Shown here in pieces: positions 48,392 through 60,741 of a stretch of 64,000 nucleotides of DNA. This stretch comes from a halophilic archaeon. Its GTDB lineage: Archaea; Halobacteriota; Halobacteria; Halobacteriales; Haladaptataceae. The notes beneath the pieces were generated by a model, which did not search any database, was not told the origin of the DNA, and saw only the letters and a program-made list of their open reading frames with translations. Within the stretch, counting starts at the first letter, position 1; the number at the start of each line of letters is the position of its first letter. Made by a program: the position numbers and the translations under genes. The stretch covers positions 124,001 to 188,000 of the forward strand of contig QNGA01000003.1 of the NCBI GenBank assembly GCA_003298465.1. The letters run 5' to 3'.

Positions 48392-49513
48392 ATGGCTTCG
48401 ACCGAGCCGCCCGAAGCCGGTCCTCCGCTCCACCGCCTGGAATCGGTGTTCCGGGTGTACGACGTACAGCGGGAGGGAGACCAGTTGATCTACTACGGCG
48501 AACCCCTGGTCCCGCAGGACCGACTCATGAAGACCGTCTGGCCGCTCTTCCGCGAGTCGGGCTACGAGGCGACGCTGACGACGCGGATGGGCGAGTACGT
48601 CATCGTCGCCGAACCGGTCGATCTCGGACCGGACGGCGTCCCCTGGAAGAACGTCCTGCTCTTCGTCGCCACGGTGCTGTCGACGCTCTTCGCCGGCGCG
48701 TCGTGGTACCACGTCGACCCCGTCGCGAACCCGCTGTCGGCGCTCCGGCAGGCGTGGCCGTTCACGCTCGCCGTGATGGGCGTCCTGGGAACCCACGAAC
48801 TCGGTCACTACGTGATGAGTCGCTACCACGGCGTCGACGCGACGCTGCCGTACTTCATCCCCATGCCGACGCTCATCGGGACGATGGGCGCGGTCATCCG
48901 GATGAAAGGTCAGATGCCGGACCGCGAGGCGCTGTTCGACATCGGCGTCGCCGGTCCGCTGGCCGGCCTCGTGGCGACGGTCGTCGTCACCGCCATCGGA
49001 CTGACGCTGGAGCCGGTGACGGCCTCCCAGCAACTGCTGAACGGCCCCAACGTGGTGCAGGTGAAGTTCGGCTACCCGCCGCTGCTGAAAGGCATCGCTG
49101 CGGTGATGGGCGAACGGCTCACGTACGGGGACCCGACCAAGTCCATCAACCCGGTCGTCATCGGCGGCTGGGTCGGGATGTTCGTCACCTTCCTCAACCT
49201 CATCCCCGTCGGCCAGCTGGACGGCGGCCACATCGTGCGTGCGATACTCGGCGAGCGCCAGGAGAGCATCGCCGCGCTCGTCCCCGCCGTCCTCTTCGGC
49301 CTCGCGGCGTACGTCTTCTACGTACTCGACGTGAGCAACGCGACGGTGCTGTGGGTCATCTGGGGATTCCTCTCGATGTTCTTCGCCTACGTCGGTCCGG
49401 CGACCCCCATCGACGACGACGAACTCGACCCCCGGCGGAAGCTGCTGGGCGTGGTCACGTTCGTCCTCGGGTTGCTCTGTTTCACGCCGACGCCGATACA
49501 GATAATCTCCTGA
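48392..49513 (+). CDS. site-2-type zinc metalloprotease (M50) without PDZ
   Basis: 373 residues. Catalytic HELGH at 135-139 in LGTHELGHYVMSRYHGV; second motif GQLDGGH at 274-280. The N-terminal 85 residues are a soluble cytoplasmic domain (RVYDVQREGDQLIYYGEPLV) seen in one branch of archaeal and plant (EGY-like) M50 proteases, followed by about seven membrane helices. It cuts membrane-embedded substrates. With the PDZ-bearing homologue at 32.3 kb, two M50 genes occur within 17 kb. Confidence 0.93.
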   Translation: MASTEPPEAGPPLHRLESVFRVYDVQREGDQLIYYGEPLVPQDRLMKTVWPLFRESGYEATLTTRMGEYVIVAEPVDLGPDGVPWKNVLLFVATVLSTLFAGASWYHVDPVANPLSALRQAWPFTLAVMGVLGTHELGHYVMSRYHGVDATLPYFIPMPTLIGTMGAVIRMKGQMPDREALFDIGVAGPLAGLVATVVVTAIGLTLEPVTASQQLLNGPNVVQVKFGYPPLLKGIAAVMGERLTYGDPTKSINPVVIGGWVGMFVTFLNLIPVGQLDGGHIVRAILGERQESIAALVPAVLFGLAAYVFYVLDVSNATVLWVIWGFLSMFFAYVGPATPIDDDELDPRRKLLGVVTFVLGLLCFTPTPIQIIS

Positions 49514-49525
49514 GAACTGCCGTCC

Positions 49526-50404
49526 TCAGTCTCTGCCGTGTGTGTACCCCCGGTCCGGCAGGGGGTCGCCGTCCATCCCGATGCCCTCCTCGACCGCTTC
49601 GCCGACGACGGTCAGCGGCACCGGCGACGCCTCGCGCGCGTCGGCGACCGCCTCCTCCGGGACGGTGACGACGAGTTCGAAGTCCTCGCCGAAGAACGTC
49701 GAGAGTTCGCGCTCGTCCGCGTCGTCGTCGGCGACCTCGCGGACGCTCTCGGCCACCGGAATCGCGTCGCCGTCCAGTGCGAATCCGCAGTCGCTCGCCT
49801 CGGCCAGCTGGTGGACCGACCGCGCCAGCCCGTCGCTCGAGTCCATCATCGCCGTGGCGTGCGGCGCGAGCGCGCGACCGGCGGCGACTCGCGGTTCGAA
49901 CCGGAACAGGTCGTTGGCGCGCTCGTGGTCGCCGCGCTCGAACAGTCTGAGGGCCGCCGCGCTCCGCCCCAGCGTCCCGGTGACACAGAGCGCGTCCCCG
50001 GCGGTGGCGCCGGAGCGCGCGACGGGGTCGTCGGTCCGGCCGAGCGCGGTCGTCGTCGCGGTGAACTCGTCGAGCGTGTCGAGGTCGCCGCCGACGTAGC
50101 GCGCGTCGACCGTCTTGCAGACATCGCGCGCTCCGGCGACGAAGTCGCGGAGTTCGTCGGCGTCGAACGCGGGCGCGGCGTACACCGCGACCGCCGCGGT
50201 CGCCGCCGCGCCCATCGCGGCGACGTCCGACAGCGACGCGCCGACGGCGCGCCACCCGGCGGTGTACCGGGTCGTCCCCGCCGGGAAGTCGGTCGTCTCG
50301 TGGAGCATGTCGGTGGTGACGACCTGCCCGTCGACGACCGCGGCGTCGTCGCCGGCGTCGTCGAGTTCCTCGGCCAGCAGCTTCAGCGCCGCCCGCTCGT
50401 CCAT
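49526..50404 (-). CDS. thiL: thiamine-monophosphate kinase
   Basis: 292 residues. DAGDDAAVVDGQVVTTDMLHE is the N-terminal ATP/metal segment (the usual G-D-D-A motif); RAVGASLSDVAAMGA, DVCKTVDARYVGGDLDT, MMDSSDGLARSVHQLAEAS and a late FFGEDFELVVTVP complete the family. It phosphorylates thiamine phosphate to thiamine diphosphate with ATP. It is convergent with the protease gene and divergent from the flippase-like gene; a TATA-like GGCTTTTCTCC lies about 28 bases upstream. Confidence 0.94.
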   Translation of the reverse strand: MDERAALKLLAEELDDAGDDAAVVDGQVVTTDMLHETTDFPAGTTRYTAGWRAVGASLSDVAAMGAAATAAVAVYAAPAFDADELRDFVAGARDVCKTVDARYVGGDLDTLDEFTATTTALGRTDDPVARSGATAGDALCVTGTLGRSAAALRLFERGDHERANDLFRFEPRVAAGRALAPHATAMMDSSDGLARSVHQLAEASDCGFALDGDAIPVAESVREVADDDADERELSTFFGEDFELVVTVPEEAVADAREASPVPLTVVGEAVEEGIGMDGDPLPDRGYTHGRD

Positions 50405-50484
50405 ACGTCGACTCTCTCGCGCCCGGAGAAAAGCCGACCGGTCTTCGCTGGGTTCAAGCGCTCCGCCCGAGATGCCCCGAACTG

Positions 50485-51525
50485 ATGCGTCTCGACCTGG
50501 GCGACGTTCGGACGATAGCAGTCGGGTTCGTCGCCGCTATCGTCGTCCTGTTCGCCGTAGCCGCCGTCGTCGGTATCGACCAGGTGCTGGGCAAGCTCGC
50601 GATGGCCGACACCCGGTTGGTCGCGCTCGTCGGCGTCGTCGCGCTGGCGTGGCTGGCCTCCTGGGCGATGGCGCTACGGACCGTCCTCTCCGCGCTCGGC
50701 GTCTCCGTCTCTCCGGTCCGGGCGTTCATGCTCTACGCCGGCGCGACCTTCGCCAACAACATCACCCCGTTCGGGCAGGCGGGCGGCGAACCGTTCAGCG
50801 CCCTGCTCATCTCCCGGGTCACCGACGCGGAGTACGAGACGGGGCTGGCGGCTATCGCCAGCGTCGACTCCATCAACTTCGTCCCCTCCATCTCGTTCGG
50901 ACTCGTCGGCGTGGTCTACTACGCCACCGTGCTCGCCATCGGCGACAGGCTACAGATAGAGTTCGTCGCGCTCGCCGTCGTCGGCCTGGCCATCGCGGTC
51001 CCCCTCTCGGCGACGCTGCTGTGGCGCTCGCGCGACCGCGTGGAGGCGGGCGTGGCGAACGCCGTCGTCCCGGTCGTCGGCGCGCTCGCCCGCGCGATTC
51101 CCCGGATAACGCCGACGACCCACGACGCCGTCCGGCGGCGCGTTCGCGGCTTCTTCCGCGCCATCGAGCGCGTGGCGTCGGACCGCCGGAGCCTCCTGCT
51201 CGCCCTCCTCTTCTCGGCGCTGGGCTGGCTCCTGTCGGCGACGTCGCTGTGGCTCTCGCTGTACGCGCTCGGCGTCGTCGTCCCGTTCGCGACGGTCCTG
51301 TTCGTCGTCCCCATCGTGAGCATGGCGGGCGTGACGCCGCTCCCGGGCGGCCTCGGCGGGGTCGAGGCGGCGCTCGTCTTCCTGCTCGGTCCCATCGCGG
51401 GCATCTCGGGCGCGATGGCGGCCGCGGCCGCGTTCATCCACCGCGCGGCGACCTACTGGCTCCCGGTGGCCATCGGCGGCGTCTCCACGGCGATGCTGGA
51501 GGCCGACAACGCCAACGGCGACTGA
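50485..51525 (+). CDS. UPF0104/LPG-synthase-TM flippase-like membrane protein
   Basis: 346 residues with about eight membrane helices. Signature segments: ATFANNITPFGQAGGEPFSA near residue 92 and the matching TPLPGGLGGVEAALVFLLG near 275. This is the flippase-like domain of MprF and the AglD/UPF0104 family. In haloarchaea AglD is a dolichol-phosphate mannosyl-related protein for N-glycosylation, but that includes a glycosyltransferase domain, absent here. It probably moves a lipid-linked substrate. Substrate unknown. Confidence 0.87.
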   Translation: MRLDLGDVRTIAVGFVAAIVVLFAVAAVVGIDQVLGKLAMADTRLVALVGVVALAWLASWAMALRTVLSALGVSVSPVRAFMLYAGATFANNITPFGQAGGEPFSALLISRVTDAEYETGLAAIASVDSINFVPSISFGLVGVVYYATVLAIGDRLQIEFVALAVVGLAIAVPLSATLLWRSRDRVEAGVANAVVPVVGALARAIPRITPTTHDAVRRRVRGFFRAIERVASDRRSLLLALLFSALGWLLSATSLWLSLYALGVVVPFATVLFVVPIVSMAGVTPLPGGLGGVEAALVFLLGPIAGISGAMAAAAAFIHRAATYWLPVAIGGVSTAMLEADNANGD

Positions 51526-51541
51526 GTCCCGTCGGGCCCGG

Positions 51542-52852
51542 TCAGCGCTCCGTCACGCGCATCTCGACGGGGCCGTCGGGGTGCAGGGTCACCAGCGGTA
51601 CGAGGTCGACGTCTTCGGTGACGCGGTCGAGTTCGTAGCGCCGGCCGAGCGTCGCGAGGACGAGTTTCGCCTCGCGCATCGCGAACCCGTCGCCGATGCA
51701 CTTGCGCGGCCCGCCGCCGAACGGGAAGTACGCGAACGGCGGAAGGTCGCGGCGGAACTCGTCGGTCCAGCGCTCCGGCCGGAACGTCTCGGGGTCGTCG
51801 AACCAGCGGCGGTCGCGGTGGACGACCCACTGGGGCATCGAGACGACGCTCCCCCGGGGAATCCGGAAGCCCGCGAGTTCGTCGTCCACTGTCGCCTCGC
51901 GGTAGACGACGTACGCCGGCGGGTAGAGTCGCATCGCCTCCGTCACGATTTTCTCCAGGTAGTCCAGTTCCGCGAGGTCGGCGGCGGTCGGCTGGCCGTC
52001 CAGCGCGTCCACCTCCTCGTGGAACTTCCGCTCGACCGCCGGGTGGTCGGCGACGAGCCACCAGGCGTAGGTGAGCGTCAGCGCCGTCGTGTCGTGACCG
52101 GCCAGCAGCATCGTCATCATCTCGTCGCGGAGCACGTCCTCGTCGACCTCGTCCTGGTCGCGCATCCGCAGGAGGATGGCGAGCACGTCGTCGCCCTCGC
52201 GACCCTCGTGCTGGCGGCGCAGTTCCCGGAGCACGCGCTCCAGTCGCTCCACCGAGCGCCGGTACTGCAGGTTCCGCGGCGTCGGCACCTCCTCGGGGAC
52301 GAACGCCTGCGGCCCGGGCCGGAACCGTTCGCCGACGTTCAACAGCGCGTCGCGGACGACGCGCTCCATCCCGTCGAGTTCGACGCCGAGCAGCGTCTCG
52401 ACGACGATGCGGAGCGTTAGCTCGGACATCTCGGCGTGCACGTCGAGGACGTCGCCGTCCGCCCAGGACGCGCCCGTTCGCTCGGCGTTCGCGACCATCT
52501 CGTCCGCGTAGGCGTCCAGTCGCTCGCCGAAGAAGGCCGGCTGGAGCGCGCTGCGCTGGCGCCGCCAGACGTCGCCGTTGCTCGTCAGCAGACCGTCGCC
52601 GAGCAGGCCGGCCAGCCCCTCGTCCTCGCCGAACGTCGGCTTCCGGTAGTCGTCCGCGTTCTCGACGAGCACGCGCCGGACGGCGTCTGGGTCGACGACC
52701 TGGTAGACCTCTTGGCCGTAGACGTCTATCGACGCCACGTCGCCGAACTCGCGTGCGGTCCGCTCCATGAACCCCAGCGGGTCGTCGGCGTACTGGAGGC
52801 TCGTCCCGACCACCGGCAGGCCGGGCGGCCCCGAGGGTACCCGATTTGCCAT
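51542..52852 (-). CDS. cytochrome P450
   Basis: 436 residues, soluble. The I-helix motif AGHDTT is at 251-256, the ExxR motif EAMR at 305-308, PERW of the PERF region near 359-362, and the haem-binding [14 protein letters not shown] has the ligand Cys385. It is a haloarchaeal P450 of unknown substrate, perhaps carotenoid, steroid or fatty acid hydroxylation. Its electron donor (ferredoxin and reductase) is not nearby. TATA-like CGCTAAGCC is about 27 bases before the ATG. Confidence 0.95.
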   Translation of the reverse strand: MANRVPSGPPGLPVVGTSLQYADDPLGFMERTAREFGDVASIDVYGQEVYQVVDPDAVRRVLVENADDYRKPTFGEDEGLAGLLGDGLLTSNGDVWRRQRSALQPAFFGERLDAYADEMVANAERTGASWADGDVLDVHAEMSELTLRIVVETLLGVELDGMERVVRDALLNVGERFRPGPQAFVPEEVPTPRNLQYRRSVERLERVLRELRRQHEGREGDDVLAILLRMRDQDEVDEDVLRDEMMTMLLAGHDTTALTLTYAWWLVADHPAVERKFHEEVDALDGQPTAADLAELDYLEKIVTEAMRLYPPAYVVYREATVDDELAGFRIPRGSVVSMPQWVVHRDRRWFDDPETFRPERWTDEFRRDLPPFAYFPFGGGPRKCIGDGFAMREAKLVLATLGRRYELDRVTEDVDLVPLVTLHPDGPVEMRVTER

Positions 52853-53051
52853 ACGCGTCGTTCGGGTTCGTCCGGCTTAGCGTTCCCGCCCGTCCCGTCG
52901 GGGTGCCCGACCGCGGCGGTCCGGCGGGACGGCGACCTCCCCGACGCACGAGGGAGGTCGAACCGGGAGCGCACCGTGCGCGACTGCCCGATTCGCGGGT
53001 CGGTTCCGGCAATCGCCGCGGCTTTGTAGGACGCCGACGAACCCCCGCGTC

Positions 53052-53831
53052 GTGATAGTCGTCGCCACGGAAGACTTCGAACTGTACCACGGGGTGGTCA
53101 ACGAACTGCGGGACCGCGGCGTGAACTTCACCACCGTCGAACCGGGCGACGACCTGCCGGAGGGGACCCGGGTCCTCGTCACGTCGGCGGACGACGACGT
53201 CGGCGACGAGTCCACGGACGACGGCGCGGGGGCGGCCGCCCCGACCGACTACGAGGTGGTCGTCGGCGACCCCGACGGCCCGCGCCGGGCGGTCGAGGAG
53301 GCGCTGGCGCTGCTCCGGAGCGGCGAGGGCAGAATCGTCGTCGGCGTCGACCCCGGGACGCGACCCGGCATCGCCGTCCTCTCGGGCGACGTGGTGGTCG
53401 CGGCGTTCCACGTCCCGCTCGCGGACGCCGTCGCGACCATCCGCGAGGAGGTGGCCGACGCCGTCGACCCCGTCGTCCGCGTGGGCGACGGCGCGCGCCT
53501 CCAGAGCGCGAGAATCGTCCAGGACCTGGAGGACGTGACGGTCGAACTCGTCGACGAGACGGGGACGACGCCGTACCTCGGCACCGGCGCGCGCGGGATG
53601 GGCGACGTGCTCGCGGCGGTCAACATCGCGCGACTGGAGGGCGAGACGGTCGAGGAGCGCGACGTGGAGCCGACCGCGGGCGAACTCGGGGTCATCCAGC
53701 GCCGGTCGCGCGAGCGCTCGCCGGACAACCGCGAAATCGACGAGGAGCTCGCGCGCCGCGTCGCCGCCGGCGAGTTGACCATCGAGGAGGCGCTGGACGA
53801 ACACCGCGGCGACCGGCGCTCGGGGAACTGA
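53052..53831 (+). CDS. RNase H-fold (RuvC-like) predicted nuclease, unnamed
   Basis: 259 residues from GTG. The N-terminal domain (1-95) looks like a receiver-like alpha/beta unit with a disordered Asp-rich loop near residue 50-65. Residues 95-200 begin RIVVGVDPGTRPGIAVL, whose Asp100 and following Gly-Thr-x-x-Gly are typical of the RuvC/YqgF fold; VRVGDGARLQSARI and VNIARLEGE follow. The C-terminal helix (NREIDEELARRVAAGELTIEEALDEH) could bind a partner. Archaea-specific members of this fold have no proven role. The further acidic residues of the active site cannot be confirmed. Confidence 0.7.
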   Translation: MIVVATEDFELYHGVVNELRDRGVNFTTVEPGDDLPEGTRVLVTSADDDVGDESTDDGAGAAAPTDYEVVVGDPDGPRRAVEEALALLRSGEGRIVVGVDPGTRPGIAVLSGDVVVAAFHVPLADAVATIREEVADAVDPVVRVGDGARLQSARIVQDLEDVTVELVDETGTTPYLGTGARGMGDVLAAVNIARLEGETVEERDVEPTAGELGVIQRRSRERSPDNREIDEELARRVAAGELTIEEALDEHRGDRRSGN

Positions 53832-53901
53832 CGGGCGGGCGTCCGTCGCTTCCTGGTCGTCCGGTCTCGCGCACGGTTCGACCTGGTGGACTCTCCCGGC
53901 G

Positions 53902-53908
53902 ACTTTTG
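53902..53908 (+). promoter_or_regulatory. TATA element of the second universal stress gene
   Basis: ACTTTTG, 26-32 bases before the ATG at 53934. Confidence 0.5.
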
Positions 53909-53933
53909 AGCGACGGTCTCCAGACTCTAGCCG

Positions 53934-54365
53934 ATGTATCGCCACATCCTGGTTCCGACCGACGGGAGCGAACGAAGCGAGCGCGCCGCGGCGCACGCGG
54001 CGAACTTCGCGGACGAACACGGCTCCCGCATCACGGTCCTCACCGTCGTCCGGGGGGTCGACGCGGGGTCGATCGACGCGCTCGGGACGGACGGCGTCGA
54101 ACGGGCGCTGCGAGACGCGGAGCGGACGGCGGGGCGGTCGACGGTGGAGGAGACGGTGGCGGCGCTCGACGCGTCGTCGGTCGACGTCGCAACCGAGATA
54201 GTTCGGGGCGTTCCCTACCGGGCCATCTGTGACTACGCGGAGTCGACGGACGTCGACCTCGTCGTGATGGGTACGGAGGGTCGCACGGGCCTCGCCGACC
54301 GCCTCCTCGGGAGCACGACCGACCGGGTCACCCGGCTCTGTGACGTTCCCGTGCTCGTGGTCTGA
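53934..54365 (+). CDS. universal stress protein A with ATP-binding motif
   Basis: 143 residues. The start YRHILVPTDGSERSERAAAHA and the late GTEGRTGLADRLLGSTTDRV carry the complete G-2x-G-9x-G-S ATP signature, unlike the Usp at 16.0 kb. It should bind ATP and dimerise. It lies alone between the RNase H-fold gene and a small cysteine-containing protein. Confidence 0.92.
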   Translation: MYRHILVPTDGSERSERAAAHAANFADEHGSRITVLTVVRGVDAGSIDALGTDGVERALRDAERTAGRSTVEETVAALDASSVDVATEIVRGVPYRAICDYAESTDVDLVVMGTEGRTGLADRLLGSTTDRVTRLCDVPVLVV

Positions 54366-54416
54366 GGCCGCGACGCGGTCTCGGCGCTCGCGCGAGACGC
54401 CGGGCGTCGACGCGAC

Positions 54417-54641
54417 TCACAGCTCCACGAGCACGGTGAACCGGTGGTGGTCGTCGTCGGGACACCGGAGGTGCTCTTCCTTGACGATAGCCCCGGACAG
54501 GAGCTGTTTGCCGACCTTCTGGAACTTCGTGAGTTCGACGTGGCCCCGCTCGCGGGCGACCACCTCGCTCTCGGGGTCGGTCTCGAACTCCCCCATCCCT
54601 TCACAGCCGTCGTAGGGGCACTGGACGCGCACGAGGACCAT
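54417..54641 (-). CDS. small conserved protein with Cys/His metal-site pattern
   Basis: 74 residues. MVLVRVQCPYDGCEGMGEF has a Cys-x4-Cys, and the end HLRCPDDDHHRFTVLVEL has one Cys followed by two His. Three or four ligands could bind zinc. Between them is a helix-and-strand (SEVVARERGHVELTKFQKVG). It resembles a haloarchaeal orphan. Convergent with the stress gene. It lies 25 bases from the larC stop codon on the same strand, just downstream of larC, so it could be cotranscribed. Confidence 0.7.
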   Translation of the reverse strand: MVLVRVQCPYDGCEGMGEFETDPESEVVARERGHVELTKFQKVGKQLLSGAIVKEEHLRCPDDDHHRFTVLVEL

Positions 54642-54666
54642 GGTCGGCGGTTAGTCGTGCGAAAAA

Positions 54667-56091
54667 TTATAGGTTTGCCCGAACGGCGTCCTCGGCGCGG
54701 CGCATCACCTCGCGCACCGGCACCCCCGTCTCCGTCGCGACCGCGAGCGCGTCGTCGAACTCGGCGCTCACGTCGTAGACCGCCCCGGCGTCGTCGCTCG
54801 CGACCTTCACGTCCACCGCGTGCTCCTCGTCCGCCGCGTCGACCGTCGCGGTGTGCATCTCGCGCTCGGCTATCCAGCGGTGGGTCGCGCCCGACTCGCG
54901 CACGCCGAGGGTTCCCGTCTCCTCGGCGAGTCGCCGGGCGACGCGCTCGGCGTCCTCCGGCTTGACGATGACCTTCACGAGGTGGCCGGGCCGGGACTTC
55001 TTCATCGTCGCGGGGACAATCGTTACGTCTCGCGCGCCCGCGTCCACGAGGGTCTCCTGGAGGCCGCCCAGCACCTCCGGCGGCGCGTCGTCGATGTTCG
55101 TCTCCAGGACGGTCACGTCGTCGCGGACCAGTCGACCCCGGTTCGCCGCGTCGTCGCTCGTTCGGTTCGCGCCGTGGGCCGCGCGCTCCCCGGCGAGCAC
55201 CCGGAGCACGTTCGGATGCTCGGGGAACGAGTAGCCGCCGGCCCCGTAGCCCGACGCCGTCACGTCGAGCGTCGGCAGCACCTCGACGCCCTCCGCGAAG
55301 TGGGCGAGGACGGCCGCGCCCGTGGGCGTCAGCAGTTCGGCGTCGACCGGGCCGCCCCGCAGCGACCAGTCGGCCTCCGCCGCTATCTCGACCACCGCGG
55401 GGGCCGGAACGGGGTAGGTGCCGTGGCTCATCTCGACCGCGCCGCCGCCGGTCGACAGCGGCGTGGTCACCACCCGCTCCGCGTCGAGGTCGTCGAACAG
55501 GAGCGCAGCGCCGACCACGTCGGCGACGGCGTCGTCCGCGCCCACCTCGTGGAAGTGCGTCGATTCGAGGTCGGTGTCGTGGACGCTCGCCTCTGCTTCG
55601 CCGAGAATCCGAAAGACGGCCTTCGCGTCGGCCTCGACGCCCGCATCGAGACCCATCGACTCGACCAGTTCGATAACCTCCCGGTACGTGCGCTCCGGCC
55701 CCGAGCCCTCCGCGTGCCGGTGGTCGTGGTCGTGGGAGTGACCGTGGCCGTGGGAGTGACCGTCGTCTTCCCGGTGGCCGTGCGAACGACCGTGACCGTC
55801 GCCCGGGTGGTCGTGAGAGTGGCTGTGTCCGCCTTCGTCGTGGGAGTGGCCGTCGTGGCGGTCCCCCGTCTCCTCGTCGGAACCGTCGCCGTCGGCGTCC
55901 CCGTCCGTCAGCAGCACCGACGCGCTTGTCGCGGCGATGCCGTTCTTCACGACGCGCTCGGTGGCGTACTCCACGTCGAGCGCGTCCTCGACCGGCGCGA
56001 GCGCGTCGCGGTCGGCGCCGGCGTCGAGCAGCGCGGCCAGGATCATGTCGCCGCTGGCCCCCATCCGCCCGTCGAACGCGAGAGTCTCCAT
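54667..56091 (-). CDS. larC: nickel-pincer cofactor biosynthesis protein LarC with His-rich insertion
   Basis: 474 residues. METLAFDGRMGASGDMILAALLDAGAD is the LarC start, FHEVGADDAVADVVGAAL and ELLTPTGAAVLAHF, and the late VLETNIDDAPPEVLGGLQETL and MKKSRPGHLVKVI match the family. Residues about 73-132 are an insertion of His/Gly/Asp/Ser repeats (dozens of His), a probable nickel store. LarC inserts Ni into the sulfur-pincer nucleotide of lactate racemase and relatives. No larA, larB or larE genes are in the window. Confidence 0.93.
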   Translation of the reverse strand: METLAFDGRMGASGDMILAALLDAGADRDALAPVEDALDVEYATERVVKNGIAATSASVLLTDGDADGDGSDEETGDRHDGHSHDEGGHSHSHDHPGDGHGRSHGHREDDGHSHGHGHSHDHDHRHAEGSGPERTYREVIELVESMGLDAGVEADAKAVFRILGEAEASVHDTDLESTHFHEVGADDAVADVVGAALLFDDLDAERVVTTPLSTGGGAVEMSHGTYPVPAPAVVEIAAEADWSLRGGPVDAELLTPTGAAVLAHFAEGVEVLPTLDVTASGYGAGGYSFPEHPNVLRVLAGERAAHGANRTSDDAANRGRLVRDDVTVLETNIDDAPPEVLGGLQETLVDAGARDVTIVPATMKKSRPGHLVKVIVKPEDAERVARRLAEETGTLGVRESGATHRWIAEREMHTATVDAADEEHAVDVKVASDDAGAVYDVSAEFDDALAVATETGVPVREVMRRAEDAVRANL

Positions 56092-56290
56092 GTGCTACCG
56101 GGCGGTCCCGACCGCGAAAAAGCCCACGAAGACGGGCGTCGTCCGGGCGAAATCGCAGACGGACCCGGCGGCGACGGTCGTTCCGGCGGGCGGCGGTCGG
56201 GCGAAGCCGTCTTCCGTTGCGCTCGGCGCGCGAGAGGCCCGGAACGTCGCCACCGGTGTGTTCCGAAATTCGAAACTCCCTTTCGCTACT

Positions 56291-56316
56291 CGTAATCTAT
56301 CGTGGCGCTTATTACG
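56291..56316. promoter_or_regulatory. inverted repeat in the carB promoter
   Basis: CGTAAT (56291-56296) and ATTACG (56311-56316) spaced by 14 bases. The right arm overlaps the presumed TATA region about 32 bases before the carB ATG. This is a plausible site for the Lrp-type regulator encoded next to carA. Confidence 0.4.
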
Positions 56317-56345
56317 ATGTACGAACTCGGTACGCACAACGAGCC

Positions 56346-59531
<3,186 letters not shown>

Positions 59532-59584
59532 CGGCTCTACCCCCGTCTATCGCCGAGACGTCGAGCGGCCGCCGTCGAACCGCT

Positions 59585-59857
59585 TCAGACGAGCGTTCCG
59601 AGCGCGCTGCCGACGAGGAACGCCGCGAGCGCGTACCAGGGTTCGCGCCGGAGCGTCCGCTTGGCGGCCGACATTCGACCGGTGACGCCCAGGCCGAGGG
59701 CGAGGGCGACGAAGATGGCACTCACCTTGACGGCGACGGACTCGTGTCCGAGCGCGTAGCCGTACCCGACCAGGACGCCGACGACGACGCCGAGGACGCC
59801 CGCTTGTACTTCGGTGTAGGTGACCCGATTGTCGGTCCCGAGCACCGCCTTTCCCAT
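59585..59857 (-). CDS. small three-helix membrane protein
   Basis: 90 residues: MGKAVLGTDNRVTYTEVQAG then helices GVLGVVVGVLVGYGYALG, VKVSAIFVALALGLGVTG and YALAAFLVGSALGTLV. No recognised family, but the sequence is conserved-looking (short Gly-rich helices). Divergence: the ATG at 59857 is chosen since the sequence before it is not membrane-like. TATA-like AGTAAAAAG is about 25 bases upstream. It lies between carB and radB. Confidence 0.65.
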   Translation of the reverse strand: MGKAVLGTDNRVTYTEVQAGVLGVVVGVLVGYGYALGHESVAVKVSAIFVALALGLGVTGRMSAAKRTLRREPWYALAAFLVGSALGTLV

Positions 59858-59931
59858 GCGCGGTAGTTCGCGCCGCTCCTTCTTTTTACTTGTGGTGGCT
59901 GTGTAAATATAGTTGGGGTCGACGCCGGGCT

Positions 59932-60630
59932 TCAGACGGTGTCCTCGACGTCCTCGATGCCCGCGTCGGTGATGCGGAACTGCGCGCGGTCGCCGGCCGG
60001 CTTCGAGCGGTGTTTCTCCAGGGTCGCCCGGCGGTTGCCGCCGCGGAAGCGGTCCACCCGGAGGACGACGCCGGTCCAGTGTTCGAGCGTGTGGCCGCCG
60101 AGCGGTCGGGTGCCGTCGGAGTCGGGGTCGGTGTACACCTGGTTCGTCAGCAGGATGGCGATGTCGTGTTTGCGCGCGAGCGAGAGCAGGTGAGTGACCT
60201 GGTCGGCGACCTTCCGGAGCGACTCGCCGCCGGCGTCGTCGCCGGCGCGCTCCAGGCGGTAGAATCCGGTCGCGCTGTCGAGGACGACGAGGTCGGCTCG
60301 CTCGGCGAACTCGGAGACGTCCCGGACGGCCTCCGCCTGCTCGTCGAAGTCGTAGGCCTCCTTGATGACGATGCGGGAGGCGACGTCGTCGGTGTCGTCC
60401 GTTCGGGCGTCGGCGACCTGTTCGAACCGCTCGACGGACAGCCCCTCGGTGTCGACGTAGACCACGGTGCCGCCCTCGCGCGCCGTCTCGACGGCCGCCC
60501 CGAGCGCGACGTTCGTCTTCCCGGCGGCGGGCGGACCGTACACCTGCGTGACGGTCCCGCGTTCGAGGCCGCCCCCGAGCAGGTCGTCGAGGGGCGGGCA
60601 CCCGGTCGAAATCTTCTCGGCGTCAGTCAC
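59932..60630 (-). CDS. radB: RadB recombinase paralogue
   Basis: 232 residues, RecA fold. Walker A GPPAAGKTN, Walker B LVVLDSATG, then LLTNQVYTDPDSDG and the C-terminal EKHRSKP. It is the archaeal RadA paralogue, lacking the N-terminal HhH domain, that assists RadA filaments and Holliday-junction processing. The GTG at 60630 gives the start MTDAEKISTGCPPLDDLLGGG; upstream in-frame sequence is not RadB-like. Confidence 0.93.
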   Translation of the reverse strand: MTDAEKISTGCPPLDDLLGGGLERGTVTQVYGPPAAGKTNVALGAAVETAREGGTVVYVDTEGLSVERFEQVADARTDDTDDVASRIVIKEAYDFDEQAEAVRDVSEFAERADLVVLDSATGFYRLERAGDDAGGESLRKVADQVTHLLSLARKHDIAILLTNQVYTDPDSDGTRPLGGHTLEHWTGVVLRVDRFRGGNRRATLEKHRSKPAGDRAQFRITDAGIEDVEDTV

Positions 60631-60741
60631 ACCCGAACCTTGGGACTTACCGGGCAAAAGCCTCCGGATTTGCGCCCGCGGCGGTTCGACTCCCCGTCGG
60701 TGGCCGCGAGTTCTATTGCGTCCGGCGTCGTGGACCCGGGG

